Assembly: GCA_029261215.1 (NCBI GenBank)
Contig: JAJDBT010000050.1
Span: forward strand, 21,924 to 85,923
Source of the DNA: Nitrospirota bacterium
GTDB lineage: Bacteria; Nitrospirota; Nitrospiria; SBBL01; JAADHI01
Length of the DNA: 64,000 nt
Reading direction: 5' to 3'
Part shown: positions 36,875 through 45,902 of the stretch, one piece after another
How the letters are laid out: each line of letters starts with the position of its first letter
How positions within the stretch are numbered: position 1 is the first letter of the stretch
Program-made: the position numbers and the translations under genes
Notes under the pieces: model-generated
What the model was told of the DNA's origin: nothing
Database searches by the model: none
What the model saw: the letters and a program-made list of their open reading frames with translations, nothing else

Positions 36875-37978
36875 TTAAAGTCCGATATGTTTTCTTATCA
36901 TCGGCCCAAGAATTTTGCTAACCGGAACCGGCAGTTTTTTCCACAATCGCATCGCAATATCAAACGTCCCTTTTTTTGAGTCGGGATCTCCCACTGCCTT
37001 CCCGTTCAATGCAAAATAGTGCCAATATAAGGGGACGGGCAAAGCGCCCCACTGCGCTTTAAACTTGTAGGTGCCTTCCTCCGGGGTAGAGCGGCCAAAA
37101 TCAAATGCCGTGAATCCCTGCTCACAGGCATATGCTAACATCGCCCAGTACAGCAACATATTAGGACTCAAGCGGCCATATTCCCTGAGAGAAGAAGCCC
37201 ATAAATTTCTCAAGACACCTTTAAACCCAATGATAACACCACCAGCGACAGGCGTCCTCCCCTGATAGATCATACAGATGCGTGAGGATGCTTCAAAGGT
37301 TCGGAGCGTATTGCCGATCATTGCTTTGGAATGCACGGGAGAACCCAGATCCCGCATGTTAACGGCGAAAACCTTGTAAAAATCAGCCAGTAGCTCCACC
37401 CCTCCTATTTTTGATATCAGTCCTTCTTTCTGGGGTTTCTTAATCTGGCTTCTCAATTTAGCCTTGAAGGATTTCAGGAGGATCTCGGCGGTTTCAGGTA
37501 AATCGAGCACCATGCGAACCTTGTGAGATGAGGTTACCATTGGATGACTTTCAAACTGACTGCGTTTGCCTTGAAAAATAGCCTGCAAACCCGCATGTCG
37601 TAACTCAATAGTCTCCACACCCAAACGATCTCCCTGAGCCACTGCCGCAGACAATAGGGCTTCTTCAACCGATTCTGCACTGGCCAAAATGCCGCCATCG
37701 TCAACAAAGGGCATGGAAATCAAGGCATTGCCAAAAAGAGGACTTTTAAGATGAACCAACGGCAAGATACCTTCAATGACGGGCTTTCCCTGAGATGCCC
37801 CCTCAAGTAGGCGTCTTTCCGCGATCAAATAATAGCTCTTATGACCATAAGTTTTTTCGATGACCTCCCGCCAGCCCGAAAGATGATAGAGTGCGCCTTG
37901 TGAGTGCGTAACGACAAAGGCATCCCAAGTGTCCTCATCTCCTGCAGAAAAAGGCCTAACAAAGATGGATTTACTCAT
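36875..37978 (-). CDS. FemAB-like GNAT-fold aminoacyl/acyl transferase
   Basis: The 367-residue protein has the double GNAT fold of FemAB: N-terminal DTWDAFVVTHSQGALYHLSGW, and C-terminal GVIIGFKGVLRNLWASSLREY and FDFGRSTPEEGTYKFK, which are hallmarks of the exosortase/PEP-CTERM-associated FemAB group. It may add an amino acid to the polysaccharide. The ATG overlaps the stop of a 21-codon frame by 4 bp and has no SD of its own, so translation may depend on that frame. It precedes the asparagine-synthase-like gene by 3 bp. Confidence 0.88.
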   Translation of the reverse strand: MSKSIFVRPFSAGDEDTWDAFVVTHSQGALYHLSGWREVIEKTYGHKSYYLIAERRLLEGASQGKPVIEGILPLVHLKSPLFGNALISMPFVDDGGILASAESVEEALLSAAVAQGDRLGVETIELRHAGLQAIFQGKRSQFESHPMVTSSHKVRMVLDLPETAEILLKSFKAKLRSQIKKPQKEGLISKIGGVELLADFYKVFAVNMRDLGSPVHSKAMIGNTLRTFEASSRICMIYQGRTPVAGGVIIGFKGVLRNLWASSLREYGRLSPNMLLYWAMLAYACEQGFTAFDFGRSTPEEGTYKFKAQWGALPVPLYWHYFALNGKAVGDPDSKKGTFDIAMRLWKKLPVPVSKILGPMIRKHIGL

Positions 37979-38040
37979 CCGTTCATCTTGCAGGTTTCAA
38001 TCACTAGATCAAGATAATCCCTGACTTTTTCAAAGGTCAT
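37975..38040 (-). CDS. Tiny ORF (21 aa) coupled to the FemAB gene
   Basis: The frame begins MTFEKVRDYLDLV, has GGGAAG 6 bases upstream of its ATG, and ends in a TGA that overlaps the FemAB ATG (ATGA). Its own start overlaps the stop of a 53-codon frame in the same way. It could be a translational coupler or a short protein; I know no homologue. It is too small to prove by coding signal. Confidence 0.35.
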   Translation of the reverse strand: MTFEKVRDYLDLVIETCKMNG

Positions 38041-38198
38041 GATATTCTTCCCAGAAAAAGAGCTTCTCTCGATGCTTTTTTAAATTGTTTGAATAATAAA
38101 CCACATTGAGATTTACGGCTCATCAGTATAAAAACAAAACAATCCCTAAAAAGCAGCCCAAAATAAAGCCCGATGCTATACGCTAAATGCCAAGGCAT
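38037..38198 (-). CDS. Small hydrophobic ORF (53 aa) upstream of FemAB
   Basis: The frame starts MPWHLAYSIGLYFGLLF, with GAAGG 6 bases upstream. It has one membrane-like stretch (about 5-28) and a basic C-terminus (KQFKKASREALF). Its TGA overlaps the ATG of the 21-codon frame, which in turn overlaps FemAB. I do not recognise a family. A small membrane partner of FemAB or a decayed gene end are both possible. Confidence 0.35.
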   Translation of the reverse strand: MPWHLAYSIGLYFGLLFRDCFVFILMSRKSQCGLLFKQFKKASREALFLGRIS

Positions 38199-38437
38199 CA
38201 ATAACCTTCAAAAACCGGTCAACGCGACTTTACAGCTCAAATAGCATTAGAGCATGAATCACTTACTGCAATGTGAAAAACTGTCATGCCAGAGTAGTAA
38301 AAAGATTAGCATATAAGGGGATTTATGGTAAGGCGAAACCCATCTTTAAAATTAGAAAAAACTAGACACACCTCTCTCCCACGGGTCAAGCTTGAAGTGA
38401 AGACGACACGACAACGATGCCTGGACAAAATAGGAAT
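38199..38437. other. Gap between a GT2 gene and the FemAB group
   Basis: About 240 bp lies between the end of the upstream GT2 gene and the small hydrophobic frame. I see no clear promoter, terminator or open frame; a direct search for a -24/-12 pattern gave nothing with correct spacing. Confidence 0.4.
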
Positions 38438-39394
38438 CTAGTCAAGGACCTCATCTATCGTGTAATCTCTCATCTTTCTCGCATGGGTAAAGATGAGTAG
38501 TTCTCCGATTAAACCAACTGATCCCACTTGTACCCCTAATACCATCATGAGTAAACCCAAGACAAGGAGAGGACGATCCGCAAGGTCTGTCAATCCTGTG
38601 ATACGTTGCACAGTCAAAAGAAGAGAAATAAGGAACCCGCCAGTAAAAAGACTTGCGCCAATCAGTCCAAAAAAACGGAGTGGCTTTTTAGTAAATTTGA
38701 CGAGAAAGACCAAGGTCAAAATATCCAGTAACCGCCTAAGATAGACGCCCGGGTGATAAACCCTTGTCTGCCTGTCTAGCGTATGCTGTTCAACAGGAAT
38801 TTCGGTAATACGAAATCCCTTCTGAAAAGCTAAAATCGGGAAAAATCGATGAAGGTCGCCATAAAGCTGCACCTCTCTGACCACTTGCTTTCGAATTCCA
38901 CGAACGCCGCAGCTAATGTCATGCAGTCTAATGTTTGTCAATCGATCCACAAAAAAGTGAAATCCAAAAGTTTGTATTCGGTTAATCCAGGAATCAACTC
39001 GTGGAAAACGGCGTGTCACGACCAAGTCATACCCTTCATTGAGCGTCTTGAGTATTTCCTCTATTCCCTCAGGAACCACTTGGAAATAGGCTGGGAGGGT
39101 AATCAATAGTTCCCCTCGTGCCCGCTCAAATCCAATAGTGAGCGCCGTCGCCTCCCCAAAATCCCGAGGCAAGACAATGACCCTTAAGACCTCCTTATCT
39201 GCCTCAATGGCTTCCAAGCTTTTAACGGTTTGTTCATTCCCTCCGTCGACAACAAAGATAAATTCGTAGGGCCGACTCACCCGATCCAGGACGGCTTTAT
39301 GTCCTTGATAGACCTCAGCCAAGTCGTCGTGCCTTTCCAAAACGGGAATAATCACTGAAATTTCAATTCCATCTGTTTTATTTGTGTGTGTCAT
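38438..39394 (-). CDS. GT2-like protein lacking the DxD motif
   Basis: The 318-residue protein clearly belongs to the DPM1/ArnC-type GT2 family (SVIIPVLERHDDL, FIFVVDGGNEQT, DISCGVRGI, two C-terminal helices about 240-300). The position that should read DGDLQ, as in the gene just upstream, reads LPAYFQ, so the metal/nucleotide DxD is gone. It overlaps that upstream GT2 by 17 bp. It may be a non-catalytic partner, or a metal-independent enzyme. C-terminal membrane helices place it at the inner membrane. Confidence 0.82.
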   Translation of the reverse strand: MTHTNKTDGIEISVIIPVLERHDDLAEVYQGHKAVLDRVSRPYEFIFVVDGGNEQTVKSLEAIEADKEVLRVIVLPRDFGEATALTIGFERARGELLITLPAYFQVVPEGIEEILKTLNEGYDLVVTRRFPRVDSWINRIQTFGFHFFVDRLTNIRLHDISCGVRGIRKQVVREVQLYGDLHRFFPILAFQKGFRITEIPVEQHTLDRQTRVYHPGVYLRRLLDILTLVFLVKFTKKPLRFFGLIGASLFTGGFLISLLLTVQRITGLTDLADRPLLVLGLLMMVLGVQVGSVGLIGELLIFTHARKMRDYTIDEVLD

Positions 39395-40322
39395 TTTCTC
39401 TAATCGTCGTTTTTGCCAACATGATTTCCGGCCGGTAATCTCCGGTCTTCAATACCATCTCTCCAAGTACACCCATCGTCACAAAATGCCCCACCAAGAA
39501 AAAAGACAAAAAAACAACACTTGGCAGCACAATGCCTGAAAGCCCGGATGAAATCAAAACAAGGAAACAAATCAATCCCAGAACAAACACGGGTAAACTC
39601 AATAAACCAAACAAAATCATCGGATGCACGGAAAACCGTGCAAACATCTTGATCAAAAACAGGTCAAGAAATACCCGCCAAACACGTGAAATACCATACT
39701 TGCTTTTTCCAAACTTTCGGGCATGATGGGTCACCACCATTTCCGTAATTCGAGCTCCTGCTAAAGTAGACATTGCAGGAATAAAGCGATGTAGCTCTGA
39801 ATAAAGACTGACTTTTTTAATCACTTCAGCGCGATACGCCTTCAGTGAACACCCGTTATCATGAATCGGGACACCCGTAATTTTCCCAATGAGCCAGTTA
39901 GCGACAAGGGAGGGAATGCGTCGTGAAATAAGTTTGTCCTTACGATCTTTTCGCCATCCACAAACCAGATCGTATCCCTCTTCCAATTTGTCGACGAGTC
40001 TCGGAATATCAATAGGATCATTCTGCAGATCTCCGTCCATACTAATAATGATTTCACCCTGTGCATGTTCAAATCCGGCCGCCATAGCCGCCGTTTGTCC
40101 ATAATTTTTACGAAATTTGATTGCCCGAACTTCAGGGTATCGATCATGGAGTTCAGATAACTTATGATACGTGTCATCTGAACTTCCATCATCCAAAAAA
40201 ATGATTTCGTACTTCACTCTCAGGTCATCACAGACATTTTTGAGAGAAGCATGTAATGGTCCAACAGACTCTTCCTCATTATAAAGCGGGACGATAACTG
40301 AAAGATAAATATCACTAGCCAA
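39378..40322 (-). CDS. GT2 polyprenyl-phosphate sugar transferase (DPM1/ArnC type)
   Basis: The 314-residue protein starts at a TTG with AAGGA about 8 bases upstream. It shows SVIVPLYNEEESVG, FLDDGSSDDT and the intact acidic motif SMDGDLQNDP, followed by KFRKNYGQTAA and two C-terminal membrane helices (about 230-300). Such enzymes put a sugar onto undecaprenyl phosphate, making the donor for periplasmic GT-C enzymes. The GT-C (ArnT/PMT-like) gene lies directly upstream, so the pair forms a lipid-sugar donor system. Confidence 0.88.
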   Translation of the reverse strand: MASDIYLSVIVPLYNEEESVGPLHASLKNVCDDLRVKYEIIFLDDGSSDDTYHKLSELHDRYPEVRAIKFRKNYGQTAAMAAGFEHAQGEIIISMDGDLQNDPIDIPRLVDKLEEGYDLVCGWRKDRKDKLISRRIPSLVANWLIGKITGVPIHDNGCSLKAYRAEVIKKVSLYSELHRFIPAMSTLAGARITEMVVTHHARKFGKSKYGISRVWRVFLDLFLIKMFARFSVHPMILFGLLSLPVFVLGLICFLVLISSGLSGIVLPSVVFLSFFLVGHFVTMGVLGEMVLKTGDYRPEIMLAKTTIRENDTHK

Positions 40323-40462
40323 GATTCTATCCTTAATTGATTATAGATCGATAATTTCTAAAAACCTGTTCAAGATATCATTACAACCTAGGGTTATGAC
40401 TGAAAACACGACTCAAACCGAAGCAAGAACCTCCCGGTTCACCCAAAAATAAAACGGAGGAT

Positions 40463-41878
40463 TCAACGTGCATCCGCAAGAAAAACCTGATATCCCTCAA
40501 TAGTGTAATCATATCGCACCGCATATTTACGCCACACAAGTGAAGCATTCTTAAAAAGCCACGCCTCAAGGTTTTTTGCCAAAGGCCCACGCCTGATAGG
40601 CAAAATAATCCATAGCCTCTCGTTCTTTCCATCGTATCGCTGAAACCCTTTTTCCCACTCAACGCTATCGTCATAAGGATATCCCAATTGAGAAATTTTT
40701 GTATAATTTATATTCATATAATAATCCAATTCGGTGACATAGGACATCACCTTGTCATTAGATCTATGCTCACTTTCAATAAATTTTGACACCTCTCTTA
40801 CATCCAAACTATTTCTTCCCGTGTAATGAGAAATCGACTCTGGAAGCATACATACAACAACCAACATAATAACGATGAGAGATGTTATTCCATAACCTAA
40901 TAAACCTACTCTGACTTGCTCTAAAAAATAACCTGCAAGGACAAAAACCAGAGGATATGCATAAAACATATAATCAGGGCGAATGGACACAAATATTGAT
41001 CCAACAAGTAACGCTATGACAGGAATCATTAGACATATCACAAAAAAAAGCGCATCCATGACACCTCGCTTAAGGATACAAATTAATCCTCCGAAGGCAC
41101 AAATAACAAGAGGGGCCTGCATGTATTTTATGATCTGGAGGGTTAACTTTGCAGGACCATACCCCCACAACTGACCAGAGCCATGCCAACCAACCGCTAT
41201 CTTCAAAAAAAATGGCAAGGAGATCAGTGCTCCGATACAACCTAGCGCAAAATATATTTTTGCATTTTTCTTTAAAAACTGATTTAAACTAGATTTTTTT
41301 GTAAACAAGATAAATATAGAGAAAAGAAAACACGACACCGCCACTATTATTGAAGATACGTGAAAAAAAATACCGATTAAGTTGAAAAACATTGCCCAAA
41401 ATAAGAATACAAATTTCTCAGAGCGCATGGCTTTATAGTAGAAATAGTATGAGAGTGACCCAAAAAAGAAAACACCAGAGTAGAAACGGCTAAACTGAGA
41501 ATACCAAAGATGCCAGCTACTCAAAACAATAAGCATTGAACCAAAAAGAGCGCAATTCCTGCCAACAATATTTTTCCAAGTGACATAAAAAACAGGAATA
41601 CTTACACTGCCTAGTATCATGGCAGGCAGACGAGCCGACCATTCATTTACACCAAAGACCTTAAAGCTCGACAATATCAATATATAATATGCAGGGTTTA
41701 TAAGTGATGTGTAACGCTCACTCGCCTTGGTCACAGAAAATATTTCATCTGCAGAAAGACTCCACTCACCTAAATGATAGCTCCTTGAAATAAGCGCCAA
41801 TAGTAATAATCCAGCAATCGCTGCAAACTCTTTTATCTTGGCGTAACGATCGTTAATACCCACATCACTATTTATCAC
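40463..41878 (-). CDS. ArnT/PMT-like GT-C glycosyltransferase
   Basis: The 471-residue protein has about 10-12 membrane helices. The first periplasmic loop carries an acidic residue pair after the first helix (LSADEIFS), as in PMT/ArnT enzymes, followed by RLPAMILGSVSIPVFY. These enzymes use polyprenyl-phosphate sugars to glycosylate a lipid, glycan or protein on the periplasmic side. The start is a GTG without an evident SD. The local DNA is visibly more AT-rich than the housekeeping block, in line with transfer. Confidence 0.8.
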   Translation of the reverse strand: MINSDVGINDRYAKIKEFAAIAGLLLLALISRSYHLGEWSLSADEIFSVTKASERYTSLINPAYYILILSSFKVFGVNEWSARLPAMILGSVSIPVFYVTWKNIVGRNCALFGSMLIVLSSWHLWYSQFSRFYSGVFFFGSLSYYFYYKAMRSEKFVFLFWAMFFNLIGIFFHVSSIIVAVSCFLFSIFILFTKKSSLNQFLKKNAKIYFALGCIGALISLPFFLKIAVGWHGSGQLWGYGPAKLTLQIIKYMQAPLVICAFGGLICILKRGVMDALFFVICLMIPVIALLVGSIFVSIRPDYMFYAYPLVFVLAGYFLEQVRVGLLGYGITSLIVIMLVVVCMLPESISHYTGRNSLDVREVSKFIESEHRSNDKVMSYVTELDYYMNINYTKISQLGYPYDDSVEWEKGFQRYDGKNERLWIILPIRRGPLAKNLEAWLFKNASLVWRKYAVRYDYTIEGYQVFLADAR

Positions 41879-41971
41879 GTTTATTAAAACACTTTCTTTT
41901 TCATTAGGTTTACTTAATTAGGGGGGGATGACCTAAGGTTTTGGGATATCTACAAAACAAAAGATTGTTAC

Positions 41972-41999
41972 TCTATATTTAAGAGGTCTCTTTGATCAA
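41972..41999 (-). promoter_or_regulatory. Possible promoter for the ArnT/PMT-like gene
   Basis: TTGATC (41994-41999) and TATAGA (41972-41977) on the minus strand are spaced by 16 bp, each matching the sigma-70 consensus at four of six bases. It lies about 95 bases before the GTG start, in a 314-bp gap (41879-42192) that otherwise holds only a hairpin. Confidence 0.35.
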
Positions 42000-42151
42000 A
42001 AACCTATCCGAAGGCAAAAAATAATTGACCGGTTTTCCATGACCATTTCTCCAATCAAGCCTCGCATTTTCTGATTTTAGAAAACCTCAAATTTTGATTT
42101 GGACAATTCACATCGTTTTTTCAAAACAAACTAGGGTCGATACCATCAGTA

Positions 42152-42171
42152 AGCAAGAATTCCTTCTTGCT
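42152..42171. terminator. Hairpin just downstream of manC
   Basis: AGCAAGAA (42152-42159) and TTCTTGCT (42164-42171) form a perfect 8-bp stem with a 4-base loop, 21 bp past the manC stop. On the minus strand no U-run follows, so this is at best a weak or Rho-assisted terminator. Confidence 0.35.
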
Positions 42172-42192
42172 AAAAACGGGGAGTTACATACA

Positions 42193-43611
42193 TTATTCCG
42201 GTGACACCCGGCCGTAATCATCCTGAAACCGAACGATATCATCTTCTCCCAAGTAGCTACCGCTCTGAACCTCAACCAAGCGCAGGGGTTGGTCTGTTGC
42301 GTTTTCCAATCGATGTTTAACGCCCATAGGGACAAAAGTACTTTGATTTGTTTGGATGGTATAAACGCTCTCCCCGCAAGTCACGGTCGCAACACCCTCA
42401 ACCACCACCCAATGTTCGCTGCGTTTATGGTGCATCTGCAAGGAAAGCTTTGCCCCTGGATGAACCATAATTTTTTTGATTTTATATCCAGGCCCTTCTT
42501 CTAAAACAGTATAGCTCCCCCAAGCACGAATAACCGTTTTGTGGACTCGATGGGTATCGCCTTCCCCAAGCTTTAGAAGCTCGACGACTTTTTTCACATC
42601 TTGTGCATGGTCTTTGCTGCAAACAAGTGTTGCGTCATCTGTATCTGCAACCACAACATTATCCAGTCCAACCACCGCCACGACACGGTTTTTGGCATAA
42701 ATCGTGCTGTTTCGGCTCCCGACATTGATGACATTTCCAGTCACGATGTTACCCTCTTCATCTTTCGGGATCACTTCGTCTAGTGCGTTCCATGAACCCA
42801 CGTCTTCCCAACCAATATCTGTGGGAATGACCACCAAATTCTCGGACTTTTCAAGAACACCATAGTCAATTGAAATCGCGGGTAAGGTCGCGTAAATCCG
42901 TTTTAGGGTTTCCTGCTCGGATGGAGTATCAAAGCTTTCTTCTATTTGCTGAAGTCCTTCTGACAATTCTGGCATAAACCGCTCAATCTCTTTCAAAATC
43001 GTCGAGACTTTCCAAATAAAAATACCCGTATTCCAAAAAGTACTTTTATCCAAGAGATATTTTTCTGCTACTTGCTTTTCCGGCTTTTCGATAAAACGTT
43101 CGACTGATCGGATGCCTTGGGAACCCGGAAGGAGTTCTCCTGCCTGAATATACCCATAGGCCGTCTCCGGACGGTTTGGGATAGCTCCCAGGGTTACCAG
43201 ATGTCCCTTCTGTGCCGCATCCGCAGCGTGTTGCAGGATCTGCTTAAAACCCTTTTCATCCCTGATAAAGTGGTCAGCTGAAAGGATAATCATAACACCT
43301 TCCGGATCGATTCGGCGTAATGAAATCGCCGCTAAAGCAATCGCGGCAGCCGTATTCTTCCTTTCAGGTTCCGAGATATAATTAAGACGCTTGCTTGTAT
43401 CATTCGTCATTTGAAAACGAATTTGTTCGAGTTGCTGAGGATTGGTTACAATATAGACTTGATCTATGGGAATCAAATCCGAAACTCTTGAAAGCGTTGC
43501 TTGTATCAGCGTTTGATTTCCGAATATTTTTAGAAGCTGTTTCGGATATTCTTCACGGCTCAAAGGCCAGAATCGCGTCCCGCTGCCCCCTGCCAAGATT
43601 ACACAGTACAA
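42193..43611 (-). CDS. manC: Mannose-1-phosphate guanylyltransferase / mannose-6-phosphate isomerase
   Basis: The 472-residue bifunctional enzyme starts at a TTG, 8 bases after GGAGG. The N-terminal pyrophosphorylase has GGSGTRFWPLSR and YPKQ (8-24). Middle motifs include FIEKP and ETAYGYIQAG. The C-terminal cupin (about 365-470) with HPGAKLSLQMHHKRSEHW is the type-II phosphomannose isomerase domain. It makes GDP-mannose, which supplies mannose or derived sugars for this glycan. A terminator separates it from the secreted gene upstream. Confidence 0.95.
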   Translation of the reverse strand: MYCVILAGGSGTRFWPLSREEYPKQLLKIFGNQTLIQATLSRVSDLIPIDQVYIVTNPQQLEQIRFQMTNDTSKRLNYISEPERKNTAAAIALAAISLRRIDPEGVMIILSADHFIRDEKGFKQILQHAADAAQKGHLVTLGAIPNRPETAYGYIQAGELLPGSQGIRSVERFIEKPEKQVAEKYLLDKSTFWNTGIFIWKVSTILKEIERFMPELSEGLQQIEESFDTPSEQETLKRIYATLPAISIDYGVLEKSENLVVIPTDIGWEDVGSWNALDEVIPKDEEGNIVTGNVINVGSRNSTIYAKNRVVAVVGLDNVVVADTDDATLVCSKDHAQDVKKVVELLKLGEGDTHRVHKTVIRAWGSYTVLEEGPGYKIKKIMVHPGAKLSLQMHHKRSEHWVVVEGVATVTCGESVYTIQTNQSTFVPMGVKHRLENATDQPLRLVEVQSGSYLGEDDIVRFQDDYGRVSPE

Positions 43612-43714
43612 TTAACCTGCCTCCTTCATTTCCGTGAATCGAGATCTAATACAGTAGAAGAGTAAATAACAGACTACAGAGTGAAATTCTTTTTACAAAG
43701 GATAATTTCTGAAA

Positions 43715-43755
43715 AAATTCCTACGAGAGATCATTTTGACATCTCGTAGGAATTT
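43715..43755 (-). terminator. Strong intrinsic terminator after the DUF4185-like gene
   Basis: A perfect 14-bp stem, AAATTCCTACGAGA (43715-43728) and its complement (43742-43755), encloses a 13-base loop. On the minus strand the stem runs into a U-run (ATTTTTTC). It would stop transcription after the secreted gene at 43804 and isolate manC. Confidence 0.75.
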
Positions 43756-43803
43756 GAATCATCACTAAACAATAAATTGGAAAAATCAAAACTAAACATC
43801 ACA

Positions 43804-44952
43804 CTACTTAACAATCAAACCTACAGGAGAATTCGGCGGGATTGCATCTCCAGACGGAGTTCGCAAAGTCATCACACCTTTTATATGCTGATATGCATCT
43901 TTTGCGATAGCATCTTCTCCATAGCCTGAAAATACCATCCATACTGACAAGCCATCAGGGCTAATCCAATTTGCAGGAAACTGGCAAAAATACATGTTGT
44001 CACTGCCCATCCAGTCATCCGTATAGTTGACTGTCGTCCAGGGGCCCCACGGCTCTGGCGCATCAAAAACACCCAGCCCCCCAGCGGCTATCTCTGAAGG
44101 TCTCGAATCATGTGTTTTACACATGAGATATCGCTTCAATACGGGGTTGTAAACAACAGAAGGACTGTCCATAAGTTTTCCATTCGTATCCGTAAAAACA
44201 GCTCCATCCTGACTGATATCGCTCGTCCACATTGCATTGCCATTACCATCTAAACCTTGAAAAAATTCATAGGCCGAGCGATTTTCGATTTTGTCCTTCA
44301 AAACCCTCGCCATACTCACGCGTGTGGGTAAAGCTGAGCTGCCACCCGACCCATCAGGTGCATATATATACACATAATTGTCTCGAGCACCAGAGTACCC
44401 AGGGCCAAAATTTAAAAAGGTGGGTTTGCTAAATCCGTCGGTGTATTTAAAAAAAGAGGTACCACTCAACTGCCAGGTCGCTCCCATATCAGTAGACTTT
44501 GCAAGCCACGTTTCTTCCCAGGGTGTCCAGTTGGAACCTAATCCGTGCCACATATAGAGGACGCTACCCAAGGAGAGCATTCCGACAGACTTGCCCCCAA
44601 AAGTAGCTTCATTGAGCCCATTTTTCCCGCCCCATATATTTTGAGAAGTAAAATTTTCCGGTGATCCGACAATACGCGCAACGCCAAGGCTCACACGCCC
44701 GTCTTGATTCGTTCCTCCCATACCGCCACCATCACCCCACGTGGCATACATATTGCCGTCTTGAGCCCAAGTTGATGCCCAATTATCACTTCCTGGGGCA
44801 AGTCTCAACAAGGTAGACCCATCAAAGGTAATACCACTAATGACTGGACTGGGGGGATATGGAGGACTTGCTTCTGTGCTTCCGGATAAAAAAACTGCAA
44901 CCAATGAGGGCACAATGAGAGCCATTAATATGATTTTATAATATGTCTTCAT
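43804..44952 (-). CDS. Exported DUF4185-like protein with PxGLxVK C-terminus
   Basis: The protein has 382 residues from the ATG at 44952 (MKTYYKII), with AGGA 12 bases upstream; an open frame to 45000 adds 16 residues without support. A signal peptide covers about 1-28 (ending STEA). The mature protein shows DUF4185-type motifs: GSDNWASTWAQDG, YATWGDGGG, KSTDMGATWQLSG, YNPVLKRYLM, WMVFSGYGED. This predicts a five-bladed propeller related to glycan-binding or glycoside-hydrolase folds. It ends NSPVGLIVK-stop. It is followed by a strong terminator. Function unknown; extracellular carbohydrate contact is inferred. Confidence 0.75.
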   Translation of the reverse strand: MKTYYKIILMALIVPSLVAVFLSGSTEASPPYPPSPVISGITFDGSTLLRLAPGSDNWASTWAQDGNMYATWGDGGGMGGTNQDGRVSLGVARIVGSPENFTSQNIWGGKNGLNEATFGGKSVGMLSLGSVLYMWHGLGSNWTPWEETWLAKSTDMGATWQLSGTSFFKYTDGFSKPTFLNFGPGYSGARDNYVYIYAPDGSGGSSALPTRVSMARVLKDKIENRSAYEFFQGLDGNGNAMWTSDISQDGAVFTDTNGKLMDSPSVVYNPVLKRYLMCKTHDSRPSEIAAGGLGVFDAPEPWGPWTTVNYTDDWMGSDNMYFCQFPANWISPDGLSVWMVFSGYGEDAIAKDAYQHIKGVMTLRTPSGDAIPPNSPVGLIVK

Positions 44953-45094
44953 AATAGTAAGATTCCTCGTATTTATAATATAATAAGCTACCGTATTCAT
45001 CCCATTTAATATTTTAAATATAGCATGAGATTAAGACACCACAAAAAACAAAGAGAATATTAGAGATTAAGAAAAAATATTGATCGGACTTTCT

Positions 45095-45871
45095 CTATAA
45101 TGGATCTACTTCTTCTGGTACAGAAATTGTTTTTCCCAAGATCATTCCGGGTTTTGGCATATAGATCGAATATTCAGGAATATTCTGCATAACGACACTT
45201 CCTGCCCCTATCATACACCCTTGTCCAACGGTCACGCCATCCATGACCAAGGTATTTCCTCCAAGGTAACTTTTCTTCTGAATAACAATTTTTCCTTTAG
45301 TATATCTTGAAAACGAGACTTCGTCTTTATCAGTCTTGTGAAACTTGAACAGTCCGCCTGAAATTTTACATCCTCCCGCAATTTGAACCCAGTCTTCAAT
45401 TTCGACACCGCCTTGTGCGACGATATTTGTAAAAGCACCGACATTACAATTTTTTCCAATTGAAATACCCCCGACCTTTGAAAGAATAACGGTATATCGA
45501 CCAACAATCGTTTCACTGCCAATATGAATACCCTCATCACCCGAGCCACGTCCGTCAATTAGGGCGTAATCATCGATCACAACCCCATCTCCGATCACAA
45601 TTTTTTCAGGATGACGGATTGTCAGGCTTTTTCCAAAAACAACACCTCGCCCAATCTTTTTAAATAACAACGGATAAAATTTTTTACGAAGCAATAGACC
45701 CAGTGCACCGGGGATTACCCCGAATAAACTCGTAATCAGTTCATATTTAATGAGCTTTAATAATGAAAACTCTCCAATGACAAAAGACGCATATTTTTGA
45801 AGTAAAGAGGTCTTTTCGCTATAAATTCTTTCTCGAACAAAACTATTTTCATCCAAATCCCTGTTGCTCAC
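45095..45871 (-). CDS. Left-handed beta-helix acyltransferase (second copy)
   Basis: The protein has 258 residues from a GTG at 45871, which has an AAGGAGG SD directly upstream; the open frame to 45994 would overlap the SDR gene. The N-terminal segment (LFGVIPGALGLLLRKKFYPLLF) is followed by hexapeptide repeats (IVIGDGVVIDDYALID, IHIGSETIVGRY, ISIGKNCNVGAFTNI, MIGAGSVVMQ). This predicts a trimeric acyl- or acetyltransferase. It follows the ACP-ligase-SDR genes by 31 bp, so its acyl donor may be the ACP-bound product. Confidence 0.82.
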   Translation of the reverse strand: MSNRDLDENSFVRERIYSEKTSLLQKYASFVIGEFSLLKLIKYELITSLFGVIPGALGLLLRKKFYPLLFKKIGRGVVFGKSLTIRHPEKIVIGDGVVIDDYALIDGRGSGDEGIHIGSETIVGRYTVILSKVGGISIGKNCNVGAFTNIVAQGGVEIEDWVQIAGGCKISGGLFKFHKTDKDEVSFSRYTKGKIVIQKKSYLGGNTLVMDGVTVGQGCMIGAGSVVMQNIPEYSIYMPKPGMILGKTISVPEEVDPL

Positions 45872-45902
45872 TTGACCTCCTTCTTTGATGGAGGGTATTG
45901 AC

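Noticed and set aside
38199..38437. Sigma-54 (-24/-12) promoter upstream of FemAB
   Set aside because: TGGCAT is present but the matching TTGC lies at wrong spacing.
42152..42171. Standard Rho-independent terminator after manC
   Set aside because: The stem is perfect but no U-run follows on the minus strand, so I list it only at low confidence.
24391..45000. PEP-CTERM or LPxTG sorting tails on the exported proteins
   Set aside because: None of the three exported proteins has a C-terminal membrane helix with basic tail; they end in PxGLxV[K/E] instead.
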